Assembly: GCA_947492745.1 (NCBI GenBank)
Contig: CANLOE010000012.1
Span: 1 to 64,000 of the forward strand
Direction of reading: 5' to 3'
DNA: 64,000 nt
Source: an uncultured Cyclobacteriaceae bacterium
GTDB taxonomy: Bacteria > Bacteroidota > Bacteroidia > Cytophagales > Cyclobacteriaceae
Positions within the stretch are counted from its first letter, which is position 1. Every line of letters begins with the position of its first letter. The position numbers and the translations under genes are program-made. The notes beneath the pieces are model-generated. The model was not told the DNA's origin, did not search any database, and worked only from the letters and a program-made list of their open reading frames with translations. Positions 25,192 to 32,600 of the stretch are shown one piece after another.

Positions 25192-27570
25192 CTATGTTCG
25201 GTCATAATAGTTTACACTCAGGATTTGAGCAGCTTCTTCCATCATCTTTATCCCTATCCCATCGGCATGCCGGTTTCCCCAGTTTTCCAACTCGGTTCCT
25301 TTTACCCATTGGTTGAACACCCCCAGTGCCGGGCCGGTATGTACTTGGAAGTTTACTCTTTCCTGCATATTTCCCTCAAAAGACAAGCGACTACTGTATC
25401 CAAAATACCACTTGAACACCAAAGCCATTTTTTTCTTAGGGTTTTCTTCGGCTTCTGTAATTTTCGATTCTTCCCGCTTCCTTATATGATAAGCTTTGGT
25501 TTCGGACCATACTTGGTCTATTTTCTTTTTGAAATAGGATTTCTCCAGTTGGGCTATGGTCGTTTCGGGTATATCCTCTAGACTGTTGTACTGTTGGTAG
25601 AGCTTATATAGCTTGTTGGCCCTGGTGGGAAACAGGACTCCTTTCTTCAACACTTGGACTTTTGCGCCAATTTCGAACATATCTCCTGCTGGGGCATAGT
25701 CTGTGTCCTGCACATTGATATCCTGTAGTAAGTCTTTGACATGAGTACTTACACCAGACTCGACCGTACACTGGTTGATAGAGCCTGTCAGTACAAAATC
25801 TGCTCCCATCATAAATGCGCAGGCCACAGACAGAGGGGAGCCAATGCCTCCGGCCAAACCTATACGAATGGACTTTTGGTAATCGCCTCCTTTTTGTACT
25901 TCATCTCTCAGACTTTTTATGGCGGGGAATAAGGCCAATGCCACTCCTCCATCGGTATGTCCCCCTGAGTCAGCTTCAACACAGATATCATAGCTCATGG
26001 GAACCTCTTTGGACAATGACGCCTGCTCTGCACTGATCTTTCCCTGGTCCAATAGTTTTTCTACAATTCTTTCAGGAGCAGGTTTCATGAACGCCTCTGC
26101 CACTTCGGGGCGGGATATTTTCGCCAGTATCTTATGGTCGCAGGTTATACTCCCATTAGTGTCTTTTCTCAGTCCCTGCAATCGATAGTATACCAGCGCC
26201 GGGGTAATACTCATAAATGCCGATGCCTCTATTATCCGGACGCCATAGCGCAGATACAATTCTGCCGTTTCCATTTCCAGGGTCGGGTCTTCCAAGTTAT
26301 GGAGTAGATTGACGCCATAGGCTTCGCCATGGTTCAACGCTCGCTGAATGTAATCTATGTTGGATTCTATTTCTTTCAAGGGCATACCTCCAGCACCTAA
26401 AAAGGACAACATTTTCGCTTTTGCCATAAGCACAACCAGTTCTTTGGAAGCGATACCCCTGTACATAGATCCGGCGACATAGGCGTATTGGACTCCGTAA
26501 TCCTCGCGGAACTCTTTATTGCCCAACTGACGGGACAACTCTAAGCTTTCCTGCTCTTGTCGCCTTTTCTCCTGTTCGTTGCTGTCTATGATAGTGGCTC
26601 CCTTTTTGGTATTATCAGAGTGTTGTACCTGTCTTTCTTCTACAATGGGGCTACAATCGCGCCTTATTTCCTCTACCATTTTAGTGAGTATCATACCATT
26701 GATCTCTTCATAATCAGAGGCCCCATATCCTATCGACCTTCGGATCATGGTCGTCCATTTCACGGGACTCTTTATCTGCTCCCTTAACAGTGAGGCAACC
26801 TGTCCCTCCTCATAGGGAAGCCCGGTCACATTGGATATTACGGGTATTTTCAATTTGGAGAACCTGAAATCCTTTAAAAAGGTGCCGAACTCATCGGCGG
26901 AAGCATTCATATACCTAGAGTGAAATGGGGCCGTAACAAACAGAGGGACAATCTTGATTCCTTTACCATCAAAGTCTTTGATTACTTTGTTGATGGATGC
27001 TTGAGGACCGGAAATCACCGTTTGTGTAGGTGTATTGAAATTCGCAATATCGATTTCTTTATAACTTCCTTTCAGCAGGTAATCCTGTAACCGGTCTATT
27101 TCAATACCCAATACTGCCGCCATCCCCCCACCGGAAGCTTTTGCCATCAGTGCACCTCGCTCTTGGACCAGCCTCAGGCCTGTCTCAAAATCAAATGCAC
27201 CCGCTGCCAATAGTGCATTGTACTCGCCCAAGCTATGCCCTATCAGGTAATCGGGAAGATCACCCTCTTCTCTGCCGAAGTAAGAAAGCGCATTCACAAC
27301 GTACAATGCCGGTTGGGTGAATTCTGTTTTTCCCAATTTTTTTTCCGGGTCTTTAAGACACAGTTCCTCAAGGTCATAGCCCAGAATCTCCGAGGCTCTG
27401 GATACCTCTCTACTATATTGATCAAACACATTTTTTCCCATGCCTCTGTATTGAGAACCTTGGCCCGGAAACATGATTACTTTTTTCATTTGGAATACCG
27501 TTTTTATTTCTTGTTTTTTTGTCATTACAAACGCTTCTGCTAACACTGAGCCATTGGTTTTGGTTTTCAT
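25192..27570 (-). CDS. Trans-acting malonyl acyltransferase fused to PfaD-type enoyl reductase
   Basis: 792 residues. Residues 29-320 are a FabD-like acyltransferase: VIMFPGQGSQYRGMG, the nucleophile Ser in LIGHSLGEYNA, and FVTAPFHSRYM with the catalytic His in a malonyl-type context. Residues about 350-790 are a PfaD/2-nitropropane-dioxygenase-like FMN enoyl reductase: FLGAGGMPLKEI, EADSGGHTDGG, IGLAGGIGSPLS and GADFVLTGSINQ. This AT-ER fusion, as in PksE-type proteins of trans-AT pathways, should load malonyl on the AT-less modules and reduce selected enoyl intermediates in trans. No active AT occurs elsewhere in the visible cluster, which agrees. It is the last gene of the minus-strand set, separated from the JmjC gene by about 525 bp that include a B element. 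A start at the Met of MKKVIMFPG is possible. Confidence 0.93.
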   Translation of the reverse strand: MKTKTNGSVLAEAFVMTKKQEIKTVFQMKKVIMFPGQGSQYRGMGKNVFDQYSREVSRASEILGYDLEELCLKDPEKKLGKTEFTQPALYVVNALSYFGREEGDLPDYLIGHSLGEYNALLAAGAFDFETGLRLVQERGALMAKASGGGMAAVLGIEIDRLQDYLLKGSYKEIDIANFNTPTQTVISGPQASINKVIKDFDGKGIKIVPLFVTAPFHSRYMNASADEFGTFLKDFRFSKLKIPVISNVTGLPYEEGQVASLLREQIKSPVKWTTMIRRSIGYGASDYEEINGMILTKMVEEIRRDCSPIVEERQVQHSDNTKKGATIIDSNEQEKRRQEQESLELSRQLGNKEFREDYGVQYAYVAGSMYRGIASKELVVLMAKAKMLSFLGAGGMPLKEIESNIDYIQRALNHGEAYGVNLLHNLEDPTLEMETAELYLRYGVRIIEASAFMSITPALVYYRLQGLRKDTNGSITCDHKILAKISRPEVAEAFMKPAPERIVEKLLDQGKISAEQASLSKEVPMSYDICVEADSGGHTDGGVALALFPAIKSLRDEVQKGGDYQKSIRIGLAGGIGSPLSVACAFMMGADFVLTGSINQCTVESGVSTHVKDLLQDINVQDTDYAPAGDMFEIGAKVQVLKKGVLFPTRANKLYKLYQQYNSLEDIPETTIAQLEKSYFKKKIDQVWSETKAYHIRKREESKITEAEENPKKKMALVFKWYFGYSSRLSFEGNMQERVNFQVHTGPALGVFNQWVKGTELENWGNRHADGIGIKMMEEAAQILSVNYYDRT

Positions 27571-27960
27571 GCCTCTCAGAATCGATTATCTACTCCTTTT
27601 TAGTACTGTGTGTTGTTTCCATTATCCTCAATACCTCGACTTGCCTCATGGTCCTTGTTTCAATTTGACCTTACTTACGGCTATGGGTTTTCGAGAACTC
27701 ACCTTGCTACTTTGACCCCTATCATTATTCCTCCCATTACCCTTATTTACTTTGTTCATGGAGCGTTTTTTCAGGTTTGTCCTCATGAACAAAACGAAGT
27801 CGCCCTTTCGATACACTACCATCAATATCAAGTAAATCACCTACTCACTGGTTTTCAAGCTTCAGTGATGTCCCTACAGTACTTTCTCCTGTCGGTCACC
27901 GAAACCAGGGCCCCATCTATATGGTGCTATCAAAATAGCAAGGAAAGCCTTCCTTATTGA

Positions 27961-28076
27961 TTCCGGATGATTCAAAGGAATATTTGCCACACGTCTCGAT
28001 GGTTATAAATCGGTCGTCGGGCTACGAATATTGCACGTTAAACCTTCATCACAAAGTACCTATGCATCATCCCGGT
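27961..28076. repeat. Diverged family B element B5 within the biosynthetic cluster
   Basis: It retains TCCGGATGATTCAAAGGAA on the left, ATCGGTCGTCGGGCTACG in the middle and GCATCATCCCGG on the right, matching B2 segments in order. No clean duplication is visible, so it is an older copy. It lies in the 525-bp gap between the JmjC gene and the AT-ER gene; the remainder of that gap (27571-27960) holds no recognisable gene. Confidence 0.6.
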
Positions 28077-28094
28077 CAAAAGGTATTCGACTGA

Positions 28095-29159
28095 TTACTT
28101 ACCCTTCCAGCCCATCTGTTCATAACTCACATAGTTCTTCCGTATATTGATATCGGGAATCACTTTCTGATCAGCATCAACTTTGTTCCCGAAAATACTC
28201 AGTCTGTTCTTTCGCATCGATTGCACCATGTCATACGTAGGGTTCTGACGGATATATTCATTTTCCATTTGCCAGCGAGTGGCAACGGCTATAGTGGCCT
28301 GCGTCTGGTTGTCGATAGCATGCCACCACCAGGGTGGGTTGAACAGTACGTCTCCAGGCTCCAGTATGATGGACAGCTTTGGCACTCTATTGTACAATGG
28401 GGTATTTTTTTCGATAAAACCTTTGGGGGAGCGGTGCTTTACAAAGGAACCAACGAAAAAGCCCTTGTTCATCAGGGTCGTCCCCATGGCAACGGAGTAT
28501 TTGGGATGGACAAACGTCCATTTCTTACGGCCATAAATGTTGAAAAATGTGTTCAGCTCATTAGCGCAATGATAGACTGCCCCTGTACTCAGGCCTCCCA
28601 AAAAGAACTGTGCGATTTTATGGTAACTTGCATAGCCTCCAAAGTAATCTTTAATGGCATCGATGCCTACTTGATCGTGCAGTTCGGGGAAATCATTGAA
28701 AATATCGGACATGTTTTCTATGTATGCCCTGTTTGTATTTCCGGCGAGTACCTGATCGACAAAATCCGACATCGTCATCCCGACATCATTGATGATTTTC
28801 TCTGTGGAGGTATAGAATATCTTATAATCTCCGTAGTTATTCTTAAAATATTCTGGAGACCAGAGCTTTACGGCCTCGTTATCCTTGGCATAGCCTCGGA
28901 TGACAATGGGCCGGATATCTTCCCTGAACAATTTTTCGAGATCGCTGGGTGAGATATCATCATTGTCATAGGTCTCTATTTCCTGTTCCTGTTCTTCAAG
29001 AACAGGTAGGTGCGCTACCAATTCTTCCTCTAGAGAGTCCAGTTCATCCGATAGTAGTTCAGGGTTCTGAAATAAGTTTCTCAAGTAAAATATTCTGTTA
29101 TAGGCATCGGAGAATTCCTTCGGGATGTCTACGGATTCATAAAACTGAGTTGTCATCAT
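28095..29159 (-). CDS. JmjC-fold (cupin-8) 2-oxoglutarate/Fe(II) oxygenase-like protein with His-X-Ala motif
   Basis: About 354 residues from the ATG at 29159, whose first base overlaps the TGA of the ACP gene. The C-terminal two-thirds match factor-inhibiting-HIF-like cupins. STGAVYHCANELNTFFNIYG aligns without gaps with the family HxD...N...G motif. His197 and the distal His280 (PPWWWHAIDN) are present, and Lys212 falls where the 2-oxoglutarate-binding lysine sits, but the iron-binding Asp is Ala199. His-X-Ala/Gly is the hallmark of non-haem iron halogenases such as SyrB2, in a different subfamily. It could therefore be a halogenase, a two-histidine oxygenase or an inactive homologue. Its place after a free ACP suggests a carrier-bound substrate. 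The N-terminal 75 residues are acidic and helical. Confidence 0.85.
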   Translation of the reverse strand: MMTTQFYESVDIPKEFSDAYNRIFYLRNLFQNPELLSDELDSLEEELVAHLPVLEEQEQEIETYDNDDISPSDLEKLFREDIRPIVIRGYAKDNEAVKLWSPEYFKNNYGDYKIFYTSTEKIINDVGMTMSDFVDQVLAGNTNRAYIENMSDIFNDFPELHDQVGIDAIKDYFGGYASYHKIAQFFLGGLSTGAVYHCANELNTFFNIYGRKKWTFVHPKYSVAMGTTLMNKGFFVGSFVKHRSPKGFIEKNTPLYNRVPKLSIILEPGDVLFNPPWWWHAIDNQTQATIAVATRWQMENEYIRQNPTYDMVQSMRKNRLSIFGNKVDADQKVIPDINIRKNYVSYEQMGWKGK

Positions 29160-29410
29160 CAATCTATTTTTATGGTTATTTTTTGGTATATGAAATTTGA
29201 GGCATCATTGAGCGTTTGATGCGATAGAAACTCTTCGACACTCAGTTGGCAAGAATATTTCTTCTGTACTTCGGCCAATATCTTGACGAGTGTCGTGGAC
29301 TCCAGTCCAAAATCGGAGAACAATATGTCATCGCTAAGCTCTGACTTTTCCATATACATGGCCGAACAGATCTGTTCGGCCAGAAATTCTTTTATTTCTT
29401 CTGCTTTCAT
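29159..29410 (-). CDS. Free-standing acyl carrier protein
   Basis: 83 residues of one carrier domain: ILFSDFGLESTTLVKILAEV, with the phosphopantetheine Ser in GLES. The usual Asp before the serine is Glu, the same change as in the N-terminal ACP of the neighbouring PKS (GIES). It begins 1 nt after the 79-residue gene and ends overlapping the JmjC gene, so the three are translationally coupled. Likely roles are carrier for the JmjC enzyme, or partner of the terminal KS of the upstream PKS or of the LnmK-like domain. Confidence 0.88.
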   Translation of the reverse strand: MKAEEIKEFLAEQICSAMYMEKSELSDDILFSDFGLESTTLVKILAEVQKKYSCQLSVEEFLSHQTLNDASNFIYQKITIKID

Positions 29411-29411
29411 C

Positions 29412-29651
29412 TTATTTTAGGTTTAGTAGTTCTTCTATTTCATCATGAATAGGGAAAATCTTATCAATATCGACTTTAGTAAGTCCATTTTCATTGATAA
29501 AGTCGGACGTGAGGCCTTTTAGCTTCATTATAGAGGACACAAAAGACCTGTAGGGCAAGGTGTTGATTTCTCCTCCATAATTCTGTTCTGCCAGTAGGCT
29601 ACCGGCATGCATCGATTCTGCAATGATTTCCTGCAATAGTTTCTCTTTCAT
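29412..29651 (-). CDS. Small protein of unknown function in the PKS operon
   Basis: 79 residues, acidic at the C-terminus (HDEIEELLNLK), predicted helical, with no signal, cysteine or metal motif. It lies 5 bp after the PKS gene and 1 bp before the ACP gene, so it is surely co-translated. It lacks the DSL/ESL motif and is not a carrier protein. It could be a docking or accessory subunit, but nothing in the sequence proves that. Confidence 0.7.
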   Translation of the reverse strand: MKEKLLQEIIAESMHAGSLLAEQNYGGEINTLPYRSFVSSIMKLKGLTSDFINENGLTKVDIDKIFPIHDEIEELLNLK

Positions 29652-29656
29652 AATAT

Positions 29657-32600
29657 TTATAGGTCTAACATTAAAAATTCGGTTTCTTTTATAGTTGTAG
29701 TATTGGTTTCTTCGATAACAGCCCTCTCTTCCGCTTTTTCTTGGGAGATCCAGAAGGCTTTTCTTTTATCCATCGGATAGTGTGGGTAAGGATACTTCGA
29801 CAAAGACCCGATACCCCAATCTACCGTATCTCCATGGACCCACTGTCGGGCCATGCTGTCCTGAACTGTTGACTTGTCCTTCTCAGTCCTCACTATAGGA
29901 TTTGCAGTATCCTTTATATTGTCATAAACAGAAGTCGCAGCTGTGGCGGTGCTGAAACAGTTCAATCGAAGCCTCAGGTCTTCAAGTGTATCGGCGACTA
30001 TCGCCAATCGCAGGGGCATGACTTCCCTATTGCACTGGTAGCTGGCCAGGAAATGATCAAAATCAAAGGTGGGTCTGTCCGATGCGTTTTTCAAGTATTC
30101 TGAAACATGTTCGGCATACAAATGAAGTGTGTGGGGGGAAGTCGCTGAGAGTACAAATACTTTCCATACTTCTCCATCCACTTCAGGTTGTCCTCTGTCC
30201 GCTTCCTCCAGTAGGAGAAAAGAGGATACGCCGCCTATCCCGTAGGAGTGCAGTCCGATAATATGGGGCAAAGCTCCACGTTTGAAACTTGTATCCCGGG
30301 GGCTTATAGAGAAGGCATCCAAGTTGCATTTGGGACTTACCTCCTTTATTCCCTTTATGCCGAACATTTTACCCTCTTTCAGTGCCAGAATCGATTTCAT
30401 CAGTGCCAATGCACCGGAAGCTGCCTCCAAATGCCCCAAAACACTCTTTGCAGCACCGATCATGCATTTACTTGTATTTTTCCTTCCTCGTTCCAGAAAC
30501 ACTTCACTGAAGGCATGGATTTCGCTCTCATCCCCCAAAGGCATACCCGTTCCGTGGCTTTCTATGGCCAGGAGGCGATTGATGTCCACCCCACTATCTT
30601 CCAGAGCATCGACAAATGCCTGTCGATGAGAAGCTATATTGGGCGATGTGACATGGAGTGAACGGCCACCGTGGGCAACTCCCGCCCCTTTCAAGCGAGC
30701 ATATAAATAATCTTTATCCTGTACGGCCAATGACTCTTTTTTCAATAGGATACTGCCTACTCCCTCTGCCCTGACATAGCCTTCGGCATCGATATCAAAG
30801 GGCAAGGTACGGTCCTTACCTGTAAGTATGCCCTGTGCCGATTGCTCCTGAAATGTAAAAGGCAGAAGGTTTACCTGCACCCCGCAGATAATCGCTTGGT
30901 CACATTCTCCCTTTCGGATAGCATCCATCCCCTTTTTAACCCCTACAAAAAAACTGGAGCAAGCCGTATCGATGGTTTCGCTAACGCCCATCAGGTTAAA
31001 AAAGTGGGATATCCTATTGGCACTGATGTAGCGTTTGGTACCCCTTCCACTGAATTCGTCTACCTTTTGGTCATACTTGACGATATCCGAGTAATCCACA
31101 CCATTGATAGACACAAACACCGAAGTTCTTTTGGAAGCAAATGCTGTTCTTGTGTATCCTGCATTTTCTATCGATCTCCATACGGAGTGAAGCAATAACC
31201 TATGTTGGGGGTCCATCAACATGGATTCCCTAACGGAGAGCTTGAACAGCTTATGATCGAACCCCAAAGGGTTGGAAAGAAATTTGCCCTTGAAATCTTG
31301 GTTATCCAAGTCGCGGGTATACTGGTCCGGCAGTCTGTCCCATCGATCTTTAGGGAAAGGACTTACTTCATACTCCTCTGACTCCAATAAGGATTGCAGC
31401 TCTTCCAGGGATGTGGCTCCCGGCACTTCCAAATCGAGGCCTACAATCGCGATATCTTCTGCCTGATTTGATCGACCCTCATGTCCATTTTCATGATGCT
31501 TTACCTCCTTTTGAGGGTTTGAGGTCTCTTTTTCCACTTCTCGATGAACAAATTCCGCTATTTCCGATATTGTCAGGTGAGACTGCATTTCTATTGCATT
31601 GGCCCCTATCCCATATACCGTGTTGATAGTATTGGTCAATTGATTGATCTGTATGGAGTCAATACCGAAATCAGAGATGAATTCATCCTTATCGAGTTCT
31701 TTCCCATCGATATGTACCAGTGCAGCTATTTGTTCTAGAATGAAAGCTTCGATGGAAGCTTTGGAGCGAATGCCATGCGCCTGCTTTGGTGCTCTATTCC
31801 TTTCTTCCACCCAGTAGCGCTCCTTGGCAAATGGATAGGTAGGCAAGGGGATTTTCTTGGGCATTTTACCCGGTGCATACCATAATTGCCAATCGATAAC
31901 CGCACCCTTTACCCATAATTCCATCAAGGGTTTCACCTTCCTTTCCATCAGGGCCAGTGGCACATCCTCCTCTCCTACAAAACCTTCTTCTGTTACATCG
32001 GTACTGCCTTCCAGAATAGAACTATTCTCTCCGTGCAGGTAATTCGTCAGCTCACTTATTAGCTGAACTACATTATTGACTTCCAAGGCCAGCCGTGCTT
32101 CCATGTGCTCCCTTCCGACCTGGAGCGTGAAAGCAAGGCTCTCTAAATTGACTTGATCATTCTTTTGCAGGTAATCCACTAACCGAGAGGCCCTTTCCTT
32201 TAACCGGTCTTTGTCTTTAGCGGACAACAGTATGATCAGAGGGCCATTGCTTTCATATTTCTCTTGTGATGCTGCACGGTATTCTTCTACCACCACGTGT
32301 GCGTTTACCCCTCCGAAACCAAAAGAACTGACCCCTGCTATGCGCTGATGCCCCTCCGGGACTTCCCAGTCCATGGTTTGCTTAGTGAGATAGAAAGGAC
32401 TCCCTTCCAATGTTATATATTTGCTCTGGGTTTTCAAGTGTGGGTTTCCGGGTAGTTTTCCGTTCTGCATACTCAACAAAACCTTGATCAGCCCAATGAT
32501 ACCTGCCGCAGCTTCCAAGTGTCCTATATTGGTCTTGACACTGCCTATACCACAGTAGTTTGCCGGTGGGTATTCCAAGCCCTGTTCTTTATAGTATACT

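Noticed and set aside
28221-28952. A 243-codon plus-strand frame opposite the JmjC gene
   Set aside because: It lies fully antisense to a well-supported JmjC-family gene, shows no family resemblance, and is explained by the codon pattern of the true strand.
29657-31250. The terminal KS of the LnmK-PKS as a decarboxylase KS of an HMGS cassette
   Set aside because: Those carry Ser (or Gln) in place of the active-site Cys. Here Cys is present (DTACSSF) with both histidines, so a condensing role remains possible.
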